Positions 21,861 through 33,760 of a stretch of 64,000 nucleotides of DNA are shown here, in pieces (the first letter of the stretch is position 1; each line of letters opens with the position of its first letter). The notes under the pieces are model-generated. The model saw nothing but the letters and a program-made list of their open reading frames with translations. It had not been told where the DNA came from and did no database searches. Both the position numbers and the translations under genes were made by a program. Source of the stretch: Heligmosomoides polygyrus polygyrus (lineage: Eukaryota > Nematoda > Chromadorea > Rhabditida > Heligmosomidae); NCBI GenBank assembly GCA_947396885.1, contig OX377205.1, forward strand, positions 53,304,676 to 53,368,675, written 5' to 3'.

Positions 21861-23370
21861 CAGAGAGATATAGCTAATTTACGCCCGCGAGCACTTTGTG
21901 TCCAGAGAACGGTTCATCTCACGCAGAGACCGACGCGGGCACGTCGGCGCGTTTGACTTCAAACGATCGTTTGCTGACACATCACTGCAAAAGCTAGACA
22001 CAGTGCTCGCGCGTTTCAAGGGGGAACAACTCGAAACATAGACGGTTTCTGAAGAGGAGCGCGCCCCGGAGTACGAACGGGACTGCATCAAAAAGCTTCA
22101 GGAGGCAATAGAGGTGATCGAGTCCTGCACATCGCGAATAGAGCAGCTCTGGCAAAGATATGCCTTCGTTGGACACTATCGACAACGTATCAAAGTCAGA
22201 ACTTGAAGATTTCGACTCATACGCCACCCGAGCGAAGGGAGCACTGAGTGCAGCGCTGGACTGTACCGTGATCCCACAAGGGCGCGTACGCTTTCACGCA
22301 TACTGTGGGCGCAATCAATAGAAGAGTGCGGTCAACGGCTGGTGGTCCAGTGGAAACACAACCTACCACCTCTAGGGAAACACCTGTCTGCGGACTCAGT
22401 ATAGACGAGACCCATCGCGTTAGCCGCCCTACCTATTCCCACCTTTACAAGAAATATAGGAAATGGGATTGGGATAACTTTGGGTCGTTTTCAACTCAAA
22501 TGTGCACTCGCAGCCCATTCCTTCGCTGTTCAAGTTCAACCACCTGCTCAACGCGTTAAAAAGGCATCCACACTATGCAGTCAAGAAGTTCCAGATCACA
22601 GAGGAGAACTACCCGAAGCCAATCGAATTTCTACAGACCAAGTACGGAGATAAAGAAGAGCTAGTAAACCGCCTGATATCACGGAGACTGTGGCACCGCG
22701 TTCACCGTCAATCAAGGATCAACGCGTGCTTTTCAAGCGGCTCCAGGTGATTGTGTCTCAGCTGCGTGACAAAGGTGAACAGGTAGATAGCCAGTGGCTA
22801 TTAAAACAAGTCCTGTTAGAGTTCACTGATCGACTATAAAAGAAAGTATTAGAGAAGAAGTATTCCATGGAGGGATCTTTTCTTATGGACAACCTCCTTT
22901 CGACGTTGGATAAGTTCATATCCAGAGAACAGAGCGCTTTGCACATCGAAGAACGCCGCGTTATCCGATGAAGTAAAACCGTTCTAACATCAGGTTTCGC
23001 GGGGAAGCGACTCATGGATGTACTATAGCGGGGAGCACAAATCAGGAACATGCACGAAGTACAGGACGCCTCAAGAGCTGGCAAACTATCTGCGTAAGCA
23101 CAAGTTATGCTTCATTGTGCCTCACCTCAGCACGCAACGACAGATTGCAAAAGGTGTGTGTGCTTCGTTTGTCAGGGCAAGCACCACACTCCTTCTGATT
23201 TAAAACGGCGATACCTCCGGAGATCCTACCACACAACAACCGATATCGATACCGGTGGGTAAAGCATGGGATAAAGGAGAACCTATCTGCAAGCCAGTCT
23301 CCACGGCAGCACATCAGGGAAATCAGATGAGGTACCCGTTCCTACATGCCACGATGAGCAATCCACTCCA
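21861..23370 (+). pseudogene. BEL/Pao gag, copy B
   Basis: Broken reading frames. An N-terminal helical part near 22075-22175 reads CIKKLQEAIEVIESC and RIEQLWQRYAFVGHY. Then comes the DUF1759-like core (22460-22750): KWDWDNFGSFSTQM, NVHSQPIPSLFKFNHLLNAL, KKFQITEENYPKPIEFLQTK and YGDKEELVNRLI. A weak zinc-knuckle region follows near 22990-23190. Gag would form the particle. Frameshifts and stops prevent expression. Confidence 0.75.
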
Positions 23371-24020
23371 GTAGCTCAATTGTATTCGAGCGAAAGCAGT
23401 CCTAGGATCTCGGAGGCCTTTCTACCAATTGGAGAGCTGACCATAATGGCTCCAACGATACGTAGATTACGCAAGGTTCCTGTACTGCTAGACTCGGGGG
23501 CGAGTGTTCGTTTATCGATTGGAACTTGGCGGAAGTGGGCTTCGGCTACCCACCTTGGGTAACACTACGCTACGCGTAAGGACGTTTGGCTCAGAGTGCG
23601 TACAGAAGTGCAACAGTCGCAAAGTGCCTCTAGAGATATGGGAAGAAGGAGGCGAACGACGTTCCTTGGAATTGCTGGCCCATAAATCTCTTACGAGTAC
23701 GTTGAAAGCTCCTTCGATTTTAGAAGAGGATATTGCGTTCATCAGATCGGACAATTTCCAGGTCAATCTGATGCAAGGACGCACAGCCACCAAGCCATTG
23801 ATGTTGTTAGGATGCGGTCAGCTTTGGCAACTCATTCGACACGACCAGACGCAGGTGCGGCTACCATCAGGCCTACACCTTCTACCAACTCTTTCTGGTC
23901 ATCTTCTTACAGGTCAAATCCAAGGGACCGCTCAGATGACGAAGATCTCAAAAGAAAAGGGCGGTATGAAGAGTGGACAAGTCCTGGTCACCGCCTGCAG
24001 TGAACACACTTTCTGTTGAG
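23371..24020 (+). pseudogene. BEL/Pao aspartic protease region, copy B
   Basis: Contains PVLLDSGAS, the DSGA active site of a retropepsin (DUF1758 type), at about 23480. After a frameshift come the typical downstream blocks MLLGCGQLWQL and RLPSGLHLLPTLSGHLLTG. The same block order occurs at 52.6-51.76 kb in the minus-strand element (VMLDTGADRSF, VLLGCADLF, LPSGLQLIPSKLGYLVAG). Confidence 0.8.
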
Positions 24021-24415
24021 CATTCCGTAACGGAAGAGCAGTTGCTTTGGGAAAGATATTGGGCGATGGAGCAAGATGGAGCAGAAGAGTTCGTCCAGCC
24101 TAAGCAAGGGATTCAGGCGATGATCGATAAGAAGGTAGGTAAGGAATTTCTTGACACGGTGGAGAGAAAGGAAGATGGCTACTATGTGCGCCTACCAAGG
24201 AAAGAAATTTGCACGGTTCTTCCTGACAACCGAGCCATTAGGTTGAAAAGATTAATGAGCGTATGGACTTCTTTTCAGAAAGAGCCGCTGGAGATGTACA
24301 AGGACTTCTTCGAGGAGCAGTTTCATTTAAATGTAATTGAAGAAGTGCTAGACGAGAAGGCAGCTGTAGAAGGTAGAGTTCACAACCATCCACATCAGGC
24401 TGTGCTAACTTCCCC
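24021..24415 (+). pseudogene. BEL/Pao RT N-terminus, copy B, truncated
   Basis: Reads LDTVERKEDGYYVRLPRKE, LKRLMSVWTSFQKEPLEMYK and a HQAVLTSP block that precedes the RT palm in BEL/Pao. It stops at the inverted SINE-containing repeat at 24416. Nothing after 25840 resumes it. The next missing RT part is close to where the copy at 13.01 kb begins. Confidence 0.8.
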
Positions 24416-24775
24416 TCCAAATAGTATTAGAACATGTCTTGTTTTTGCCGAATCCTTGAGGCAAACGAGTAGGAGGGTGCAATGGTTAAGGGACCGCAGA
24501 GTGAGCTTACCACGGCAGTGCAAGATGCTGATGTCGTCGTCTGGGTGGCGCAGTGGTAGAGGGGTTGCTTCATGTTCGTGAGGTCGAGGGTTCAGTTCCC
24601 ATGCTACTTCGTGTGTTTGCACTTTTACCATAGTATCGGATTTCCATAGAGATTTCCATATCTGAACTTTGGTTTTTGGAGTTTGCTACGGGTAGGACGT
24701 TTTTACTACATATTATTTGTCGATATCTCGTAAGTCACCAGCAATGACCGAAATATGCCAAACGCGATGTTATAT
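24416..24775 (+). repeat. tRNA-derived SINE-type repeat, plus copy of an inverted pair
   Basis: Contains pol III-like boxes: GTGGCGCAGTGGTAGAG (A-box-like, about 24546) and GAGGGTTCAGTTCCC (B-box-like, about 24586). The unit is longer than the tRNA part, starting at CCTCCAAATAGTA and extending to about 24775. The other copy is at 25840-25495 in opposite orientation. Confidence 0.7.
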
Positions 24776-25494
24776 GAAACTCTTACTCCAAACAATTGTT
24801 CTCATTTTCAATGTAAGAAGTTTGGACACAGGAACAACATGAAACAGCGGCAGAAAGCTAGAAAAATGCTTCAAATGCAATTTATTAGCGTCGATGAGGT
24901 GACTGCCACCAGTGTACTCACAGTGTAGGAGGGGACCACATGATCTTAACCTTGACCTACCACCTCGATCAATATTCTCGCCTCTGCGATGCTTACAAAG
25001 TCGCGCGGTCATAACAAGCTGCTGCCGCCAACACTGACTCGACAATGTTGCTAACCCTCGAGAGGTCATTCACCTACTGACACTGAAGTGCAGATCTCCA
25101 CTGGATGCTGTCCCTTCGAAAGACGAGATGAAGCTGACGGAAAGGAGAGCAAGTATCCTACAGGATTTCGAACTGCGACAGCTGGAAATCGACGAAGTGG
25201 AGAAGTTGGAGGTAGTGGAAAAAGAAGACCAAGAGTTTCAACCAGAAAAGGATTGTGCCAGAGTCACGACGCCACTAACCAGTGAAGGCACCATCAACAT
25301 CATCATCATCAACATCTTGGTTGCTTTGAAACCCCGAGTGGAATGGCATTCCCAGAAGACCTCGGCCCATGTGATGAGTCAGGATGTGAAGAAACTGTAG
25401 CCTTCATACTTTGTTCATACTGTGATCGGTCTTACTGTTTTATGCACTTTGTGCCAGTGTATCATTGGTGCTGAAGTTATTTCATAAATATTTC
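24776..25494. other. 0.7 kb segment between inverted SINE copies
   Basis: A plus-strand frame at 25128-25400 begins MKLTERRASILQDFELRQLE and continues with a Glu/Lys-rich helix, but matches no family I can name. A CATCATCAT run lies near 25295. The segment may be the core of a fold-back composite or part of the disrupted retroelement. Confidence 0.35.
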
Positions 25495-25840
25495 ATATAT
25501 AATCGTATTTGGCATATTTCGGACATTGCAGGTGAATCACGAGATGTCGACAAATAATAAGCAATAAAAACATCTTACCGTAGCAAACTCCAAAAGCAAG
25601 TTCAGATATCGAAATCTGCATGGAAATCCGATACTATGGCAAAAGTGCAAAAACGCGACATAACATGGGAACCGAACACTCGACCTCACGAATATGAGGC
25701 TCCCCTTTACCACTGCGCCAGCGGCGTCTTGCGCTGCCGTGATGAGCTTGCTCTGACCCTTAACCATTATAACGTCGTATTCGTTTGCCTCAAGAATTCG
25801 ACAAAAACAAAACATATTCTGTTACTATTTGGAGGACGAA
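25495..25840 (-). repeat. tRNA-derived SINE-type repeat, minus copy of an inverted pair
   Basis: On the minus strand this has the same boxes as 24416-24775: CTGGCGCAGTGGTAAAG and GAGTGTTCGGTTCCC. It has the same 5' region (CCTCCAAATAGTAAC) and the same tail (TTATTTGTCGACATCTCG). Identity looks high but not perfect. Confidence 0.7.
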
Positions 25841-26690
25841 TATTCTCCTTATAGTACTCGTTGTTGCCGTTCCGGCGTACCGTTTAGACAGCTCCCTTGT
25901 AAACAACACATCTCTATTTAGAATATTAACGTACAATATTCAACATTCAGATGATTAGCTTAGCGTGATGGGTTCAAAGCAGAATTGATAAGAGTACCTG
26001 ACGCTCATAGTGAGTGACGTTCCCCATCGCCATCCCTCTTCCTTTTCCTGCTTCTCCTAATGTACTTCTTCCACACAGGTCGTGCGCTCCAACTCACTTC
26101 TTATTACTGGTGAGCTCTCAATATGTTGTTCATCCACTTCCGTTTTTCTATACTTCATCAATCATATCTTGTGCTAAGTTGTCAGTTTTTTGTTTTCTTA
26201 TTTATTTATTATTAATACATCCATAGGATGTGCCAACAATAATCGAGAACAGGCAGCGAAAAAATTTCCCGGAATGAACACGAATAGAAAAAAACTCGGA
26301 ACTCAACTACAAACAGCAAAAGCACTAAAAATGCTAACGAGAATATTGAGGAAAGGCCCACCATCTATGAACCTGCGCATCTATGAAGGAGAAAATAACC
26401 AGAGGGGCAGGACAGCCAACCCACAAGAAACATGGTCCCTACAGAAAACCGGATGAGCTTGCCCATGGTATACTATGATGTCATTATGCACCTCAATAAG
26501 GAAAAACAACTGAGTAATAAATGGTATATAGTACTTACGAAGATGACTATCCATAGGTCAGTTGTATGTGTATGAGAGACAGCACTTTTGCCTGATGCTT
26601 GTAGCAAGCTGTCAGAAACTGGCAGTATTATTATGATAGTGATCCGGAGGCACATGAAGATCTGACAGTAAATACTTACTTACTTTGATA
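25841..26690. other. unassigned AT-rich DNA
   Basis: Short lysine-rich frame at 26190-26456 and others without recognisable domains. Nothing else I can support. Confidence 0.35.
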
Positions 26691-29401
26691 CTTTGATGGT
26701 CCTTTTTTCGGCTGGAGGTCTTCTCAGCGGGGACCAAAACTCTTCCAGGCCGCTCGATCTCTTGCTGCTTGCATTCAGTGAGGCAGACTCCGCTCTCTGA
26801 AAGATCTTGAGAATGAGTCTGCCCATCGCGTTGGCGGTCGTCCCAGTGGTCTCTTATGGTCTCTCGGGAGCCATTCTGTGACACGGAGACTCCATCTATC
26901 GTCCTTTCGTCGAAGCAGGTGTCCGGTCCAGTGATATTTGGACTTCTTCATGTATTGCAGCGGGTCTGCTAATTGCGACTTCTCGCGTAGCTCCGAGCTT
27001 CGTAGGCCTTCTTGCCATTGCTGACGAAGGCTTGTCCTTAAAAGATATCTCTTCAGTGCACGATGCGTAGTTTGCATTGCTCTGGCGATTGTCTTGTTGT
27101 CGGGCCAGGTTTACGTCGCGAAACACATCGCATGCAGTACAGAGGCGTTGAATATCGAGGCCGGTATCCTTGACCTGATCGGTGAATTCGCGAATCGAAT
27201 TGAAGGCTGCCCATGCTGCGCGTCTCCTGCGGGCGATTTCAGGAGCGAGGTGGTTATCCATGTTCAGCTCTCTTCCCAGATAGACGTAGGAGTCAGCCTG
27301 TTGTAGAGCAACTCCATTTAACCTTACGAGTCCCGTGTCACACCACTGGTTGACCATAAATTGCGTTTTGGACATATTCATGTCCAATCCGATCTTCATA
27401 CCTGCCACATTGAGCTCGTTCAGCATTTCCTCCACTTCTGCCGTGCTGGTAGAGATGAGAACAATATCGTCGGCGAAGCGAAGGTTGCTGATCCGTTTAC
27501 CGTCGATAATGTAGCCTTTGATCGTCCCAGATCAACTCTTTCATGGCATCCTGGAGTGCCGCTGTGAATAGCTTGGGAGAAATCGTAACTCCCTGCTGTA
27601 CTCCTTTCCTGGTAGGAATTTTAAGCTTTCGATCGAACAGCTGGATGGTAGTCGATGTGTTCGAGAAGCATTCGTCGAGAAGTCGGATGTAGGGCGATGG
27701 TATACCAGCGTGCACAAGCGCGTTCAAAACGGCGTTGATTTCCACAGAGTCGAACGCTTTCCGGTAATCCACGAAGACAAGGACAAGTGGGAGGTGGTAT
27801 TCGCGGCTCCTCTCGATGAGCTGTGAGACAGTCTGAATATGGTCCATGCAGGAGAAATCCTCTCGAAACCCTGCTTGCTCCACTGGCTGATATTCATCCA
27901 AGCAACGCTCCATGCGGTTAAGCAGTATCTTGGTGAAGATCTTGTACACAGCCGAGAGAAGACTGATGGGTCGATAGTTGTTGATATCCTCCTTCTGACC
28001 TTTTTTGATGATTAAAACTGTTTTCGACTCCTTCCATGAGTCCGGAATCCTACCAAGTCGAAGGGAGTAAATAAACCATTTCAAAGTGATGGTGCACCAG
28101 ACCCCCATAGTATTAGAACCACGGCAAGGTGAAGTGCTTGGCAAGAAGTGAGCAGAGGGCACTGCCACCCGCACGAAGGAAATCAGCAAAAATGTCGTCC
28201 GGTCCGGGAGCAGTGCCCGGCTTCATTTTTCTGATGGCATGAGCAACTTCTAATTCCAGAATGGGAGGTACTTCCTCAGCTGGTGGCATCAAGCATTTCG
28301 GGACAGTGATGGAAGAACGGAACAGATCTGTGTAGAATTCATGAACGATGGCCTCCATCGCTCTTCGAGACGTTTGCGTTATTCCATCCTTATCCACAAG
28401 GGCTGACATTATTGTCTTCTGGTCGCAGAGATCTCGTTTGCAGCGCTTTATGCTTGAACCTTTCCCAGCGGCTTCTAACAGCTTCAATATTCTGTAGGCT
28501 CGACAGGCCTTCGAGATGGTGACTTTTTCCAGATGGATAGCATTAGGATCCAGTTTAACAGCTCTTCTTTGCTCCAAGAGCTTAATCGCATGTGCGTTGA
28601 GTAATGAAGCAGACGGTGATGTGGCTTCGCGAGAGCTGCTAGCACATTTCAACAGTCCTTTGGAGAGAAGGTCGTAGTCTTCCGATGGATCTTCGAGAAG
28701 ATTCCAATCATACGACTTTATTGCATATTCCAACTCCTCAGACTTGAATGTGGGGATCCTCACCGGTACCGGTTTATGAGTGTCACGCTTGAACATCCTC
28801 TTTTTGAGAGTCAGCTTCGCACGGTGATCCTAGCCGGTGTCAAATGAAGGCAGCACGGAGACGTCGAACAGACTCCAGCGTCTCTTTGTAAGAACATGGT
28901 CGATCTCCGAACGTGTTTCTCCATTTGGGCTTTCTCAGGTCCATCGTCGGTTTGAAGGCTCCCTGAACATAGAATTTCCATGGTAGAGACGGCACTCGGA
29001 TAGGAAGTCTATCAGGCGCTCTCCGTTTTCTTGAGGAAGTTCCATGTGGTCCTAGCCTCCATTCGTCGTGATCATTCGTACCGACGATGGCGTTAAAGTC
29101 ACCAACGACAACTTTGTAGTAGCTCTTCTCGTCGTTGACAGTCCTTTCGAACAGCTTGTAGAATTCCTCCTTTTCTTCGTCTGTAGCCGCAGATGTTGGA
29201 GCATACCCATTTATGATGGAGATGGTTCCTTGATCTTTCGTTTCCAGACGAAGAACAGCTACTCGCGGACTGATGATCTTGTAAGAGTCTACTTGGTGGT
29301 GACGGTGGAATTGACGAGAAATCCAACGACTGTCGACTGTCGAATTGTGACTGTCGAATTGACGAAAACATGTGAATAACCAGACCACCGCTATGGCTCA
29401 A
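26691..29401 (-). pseudogene. RTE-type LINE, frameshifted
   Basis: Minus strand. The endonuclease (29401-28900) shows LVIH, SIINGYAPTSAATDEEKEEF and SYYKVVVGDFNAIVG. The linker and RT start (28796-28113) show MKPGTAPGPDDIFADFL. The RT (28050-27497) shows NNYRPISLLSAVYKIFTKIL, AGFREDFSCMDHIQ, FVDYRKAFDSVEI and RKGVQQGVTISPKLFTAAL. The remainder (27485-26612) shows VYLGRELNMDNHLAPEIARR and the C-terminal WTGHLLRRKDD, RPLGRPPTRWAD. An extra block at about 28087-28130 interrupts the RT. Several stops and shifts are present. Same family group as the LINE at 7.4-9.8 kb. Confidence 0.85.
28066..28130. repeat. 65-bp direct repeat, copy inside the LINE
   Basis: Identical over 65 bp to 29529-29593. 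It joins a piece of LINE coding sequence (encoding KWFIYS on the minus strand) to ~44 bp that is foreign to the LINE reading frame. Confidence 0.85.
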
Positions 29402-29528
29402 ACAACTAAACCCGCGCCCCAGTCCTCCGCGCGCCGGAGGTGGACTTCTACGACGTCGGTTGCATCCACCTCCGGCGAGACGCCATCTAATCTCGGAGCT
29501 AAACTATCAGGACGTCATTGGAATCGGC

Positions 29529-29593
29529 AGTAAATAAACCATTTCAAAGTGATGGTGCACCAGACCCCCATAGTATTAGAACCACGGCAAGGT
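29529..29593. repeat. 65-bp direct repeat, copy 5' of the LINE
   Basis: Identical to 28066-28130, in the same orientation, just upstream of the endonuclease end of the LINE. Confidence 0.85.
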
Positions 29594-30400
29594 GCCTGAT
29601 GGGAAAACGTAGTGAAACGCGATAATCAAGGGGTGGTTAACAAACCCAACCCTGTCACCTCACATCGCGCTAATTTACCGACGATATCACCATCATCATC
29701 TCAGTCCCTACAGAACAAAAACACGGAGAGTCGGCACCAAGAAATACAGAGCATATGGAGAAGAAAACTCAACTCCTTCAATGCAGAAAAACAATCATCG
29801 TCCAATCGATAGTACACAGTATAGCAGTTCTACTTGAATCGAAAAGGCATAAAAACAGATACGAGTATAATCATGACTATCAAGCTGTAATAATAAATAG
29901 ATCTGCAGTACAAACCTTTGCAAGTTCTGCCATAAGAATCATCAGCCATCCTTGCGCAACTCAGACACATTGACACCAAACACTGCCACAGCCTGAATCG
30001 TAGCTCTCATTAAATACTTAGAAATATTAAGAAATGAAACCAAAACAACTTTCCTCATTTTTCGCCAAAAAAAGCAGTATAACAGAAAGATAGAGTAGGC
30101 TAGTCAGCATTAGCCAACTGGTAGCTCAGAAGGGGAAACTGTAAATTTTCAAGTGATTTTCAAGTTCTTTAAAAAATCTAAAAATCTTTGATGCTCAATA
30201 AAGAAAAGATTAATTGTTTTCAGTCTTCTTTTAAATATCGAGAGACTCGGAGACATCAGCACATCATCGGGCAACATTTGCAGCGCGCAGTCCGATAGAA
30301 AAACGAGTTCTGAATTTTGAACCAACACTTTAGGTTTTAGGCGCAATTCTAGTGCAAGAATAAATAAATAAATAGGTAAATGTCGGAGAGGCCTCGTTGT
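29594..30400. other. unassigned AT-rich DNA
   Basis: No domain found in any frame. Nothing supported. Confidence 0.35.
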
Positions 30401-30640
30401 GCAACACCCGTCGTTCATCTCGCCGACTCCTTCAAAATCGCGTTACCTCGTCTGGCGATCCTTCGACTCCATCTCCATCGTCGGAAGCCTATCGGTATCA
30501 TCAACTGCTGCTCACTAACGCAGCCGCTGATGAGACCGAACTCGATGCTTTCGAGGAAGAACTCGATGACGTTATCCGCGGCGGAAGTCCTACGTCCGAA
30601 ATTTCAACGCCAAAATGAGCGAGAACAGGATTACGATTAC
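30401..30640 (+). pseudogene. LINE endonuclease fragment
   Basis: The plus-strand frames read LAILRLHLHRRKPIGIINC then, after a shift, NAAADETELDAFEEELDDV. These match the YAPT..D..E..FY..LE block of the LINE endonucleases at 9.3 and 29.2 kb. Only this block is present. Confidence 0.6.
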
Positions 30641-30821
30641 ATTTCGACAGCGAATTAAATGAAGTGAAGAGCGCAAAGGAGTGGGTAGTTAATAGAGGAG
30701 AGCTTACGTTAGACGTGTAAGCGAACTGCAGCGAGACGTTCGGTGGGAAATCTCTAGAGTGACGAAATTCACAACCTAATCTAAATTACTTTTTGTTTAA
30801 CTCTCGAAGCATTGTTAATAA

Positions 30822-32065
30822 ATGGTTGTTGCAGAAGTTCTCGTCATTTTCCAGAAACCAAATTTTTTTAGTTTTACAAAAAAAGCAAAACAAGTCAAGA
30901 AACGAATTAACCGCCATCATGTTCTATCACTTTTCTCCACCTTTCAGGCAGACTTCCGATCCCGTCAGCGTAGAACTTTTCTTGCTTTGATTTGAAAAAG
31001 TCAGCCAGCCAGCGTTCCATGTTGTCCTCGTCATCGAACGTTTTTCCTTGCATGGCATTGGAGAGAGACAGGAAAAGACGATAGTCTGTTGGTGCAATAT
31101 CTGGCCTGTAGGAAGGGTGAGGCAGCACTTCCCATCCATGGTCCAGAAGCTTTTGGTGAGTCACTTGCAATGTGTGGTCGAGCATTATCGTGCAAGAATT
31201 GTATTATGACGTGATTCAGACACTTTCTGCTATGTTAGCGGCCAGTCTATCCAGCTGCTGACAGCACAAGTCCGCTGTCAGAGTTTCGTTACGGGCCAGC
31301 AGCTCGTAGTAGATGACACGTTTGTAATCCCACTAAACGGGAAGCATGATCTTCGTCGGGTGAGGACCCTCCTTTGGCTGAGGCTCAGGCTGCTCTGCCC
31401 TTGTCAACTCAGTGTCTGCTCCTTTTAACGTTGACGTACAGGCACCATTTCTCATCTCCTGTGATGATGGACTTCAGCCATCTATCTGTGCGCTTGTATG
31501 AGAGCAATTGGATGGCCACCTCGGCACGGCCGTCGCGTTCGGTGAGGTCATGGGGAACCCACTGTGCCCTTTGTACATCTCACCCAGTTGACGTAAGTGC
31601 CTGTGACGGTGGCATAGTGCACATCCAAGTCTTGCGCAAGTTCACGAGTAGTCCGCCATGGGTCCGATTCCACCAGCTGTCGCAATCGGTTGTTGTCGAC
31701 ATCGGATTCACGTCCTGACCTGAACGAATCTTGGAGGTTAAACTTACCTTTGCGAAAACGTGCGAGCCATTCTCGCGCAGTGCGATCGGACACTGTGCCA
31801 AATGCACCATTGATGCGGCGACAGGAAGCGGCTGCTGACTCACCAAATTTGAAGTCACACAATAAGAGACCTCGGATGACTGGCTACTCCTTTGAAAGCT
31901 CCATTTTTGTAGAAGGATTTACGCGAGAGTGTGGTAGCTAGCAATACTAGTAAACTTATACATTCCTGATCTCTTGTAAACAAATAGTTGCTATAAGGTA
32001 CCAACTATCTTTTGTTCACAAAAGCACATTCAAAAAATGACGGGAACTTTCCTAACAACCTAATA
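30822..32065 (-). pseudogene. mariner transposon with broken transposase
   Basis: The ends are imperfect inverted repeats (TTGTTGCAGAAGTTCTCGTC on the left; the complement of TTGTTAGGAAAGTTCCCGTC on the right). Minus-strand transposase: N-terminal helix-turn-helix 31862-31580 (INGAFGTVSDRTAREWLARF, SDPWRTTRELAQDLDV), first catalytic region ITGDEKWCLYVNVKR at about 31440, HDNARPHIA at about 31180 (second Asp), and WEVLPHPSYRPDIAPTDYRL at about 31120 (third Asp). This is the D,D34D pattern of mariner. Frameshifts and stops separate the blocks. A likely dead copy of about 1.24 kb. Confidence 0.9.
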
Positions 32066-32580
32066 CTTTTGTTACAATCCTTTGTTTTTAGTAACAGCCC
32101 TGATGTTGTTTCTGTAACTGAAGCTTGAATAAATGTTGGAATAGCTCCTCCTTTTGCTAACTCCGATCATAATATGATATCTTTGCAGTTGAGCTACCTT
32201 CAGGACGAAACGTTATATCTACCTGTGCCTCTACATAACCGAGTCGATTGCGATAAACTCAACTATTATCTTGGAAGTATCAATTGGTTTCAGGTGTTCA
32301 GCGGTTATACGAACATCAATGATATCTACTATCGGTATTGTCTGATCGTATATCAATTATTTGGTAAACTTGTTCCATTTCGACACAAAAAAGCACAGCC
32401 ACACCAGTACCCAACTCATATTAGGAGCCAGTTCGCTCAAAAATGCTGTCTTTTTTTTTTAGTCTAAGGAATCCATTAACACATCCCTTGTATAAGAAAG
32501 TATGCTCTGACATAAATCATCATATAAAAAATACATAGCTTAATGAGAGCGTTGGCTGCACGGGTTAAGTAAGTGGGCAT
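32066..32580. other. unassigned DNA
   Basis: One frame (32174-32467) without a recognised domain. A T-run lies at about 32450. Confidence 0.35.
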
Positions 32581-33035
32581 TTTTCAGTTACCTCAGAATG
32601 AAGATTAAAGGCGCTTGTGATATTCCAGTCTTAAAGTATAGCAATGGAGGCATTCTCAGGTCAAATCAAGACAAAGTCAGGTTACTTGGCAAATATTTTG
32701 CTAGTGATTTCAATGTTATTACATGTGAATATCCACCGAATTACAGATGTGGTGTTTTACGTCTACCATACATGTCTGAATCCTATCCCGGTATTTCAAC
32801 AGAGATTCTGTGTGTTATGAAAAAGCTCAAACCCTCTCTATCGGCATGTGATGGTGTTCCTCAAACGATTTTTCGTAGATGTGCTCATACATTTAAATAC
32901 CACTAGCTATGGTCTACAACACATCGTTGGCACTGGGACAAATTCCAGACATTTGGAAAGACTCTTTGGGGATCCCAATCCACAAAAATGCAGATGCATC
33001 GGGACTATCTGACTTTAGACCTATAAGCATATGAC
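32581..33035 (+). pseudogene. CR1/Jockey-type LINE RT fragment
   Basis: Reads NGGILRSNQDKVRLLGKYFA, MKKLKPSLSACDGVPQTIF and, after a shift, GQIPDIWKDS and SGLSDFRPIS. This is the N-terminal RT region of a CR1/Jockey-like LINE, related to the element at 61.5-63.4 kb. Truncated on both sides; the right side runs into a mariner remnant. Confidence 0.75.
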
Positions 33036-33039
33036 CCGC

Positions 33040-33560
33040 CAGCGCAAGCCAAACTGGGCCTTCGCCCCAAAAAGTGTCTCCTTTGCTGTATCTGGGATTT
33101 GCGAAAAATGATGTATTACGGGTTGCTCCCGCAAGGACACACCATCACCGGCAGCATTTGCGCCAGTCATCTTCAGAAGCTGGTGGACGTTGATCGCAAA
33201 AAGACGAGCTTCTGTTCACCTACTCCACGGTAATGCCCGGCTCCAAAAAGCTAAAGGGACTCATGAAAATTTGTTGGAGCTGGGCTAGGATACGGTTCCC
33301 TACCGCTGTTTCTCTGACATTGCCCTTCCCACTTGACCATCACCTATCTCGCCCCTTAACGCATTCCTAGCGAAGAAAACGTTCGCCAAAATTGAAGATG
33401 TAGAAAGGGGGTCGGGGAATTCTCTGAGCCTCCCCAGTTCTGGGAGAAAGGAATCGCTGACCTGCCCGTTAGAAGGGAGACTGTAGTGCGAAAAGAGTGC
33501 TGAATACTGTTGAATAAAATCCATTGTGTGCTGAGCAAAAAAAAAAAAAACAGATGAGAA
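33040..33560 (+). pseudogene. mariner transposase C-terminal remnant
   Basis: Plus strand, with shifts: RKMMYYGLLPQGHTITGSIC, SHLQKLVDVDRKK, LLELGWDTVP, then LNAFLAKKTFAKIEDVERGS and WERNR. These blocks follow the usual order of mariner transposases. It ends near a 13-A run at about 33537-33551. A different subfamily from the 30.8-32.1 kb copy. Confidence 0.75.
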
Positions 33561-33757
33561 AACGTCGAACGCCTCAATAATTTCTGACCAGCCTAATATA
33601 CATAGTAAGTTTAGTCATCCCGCGGCAACGTTAGTATCAAAGGTGAAGTTTGTCTTCAATTACATACCTTTTGAGATTAGCAAGGCGTTCTTCCTCTGAG
33701 AGGCACTTCGTGCGAATTTGGCCTGACAACAATCATTCATTCACTCCATTCTCTTTA
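33561..33757. other. short intergenic stretch
   Basis: No gene. It ends with CTCTTTAG two bases before the ATG at 33761, which could be a trans-splice acceptor for the next gene. Confidence 0.4.
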
Positions 33758-33760
33758 GTC

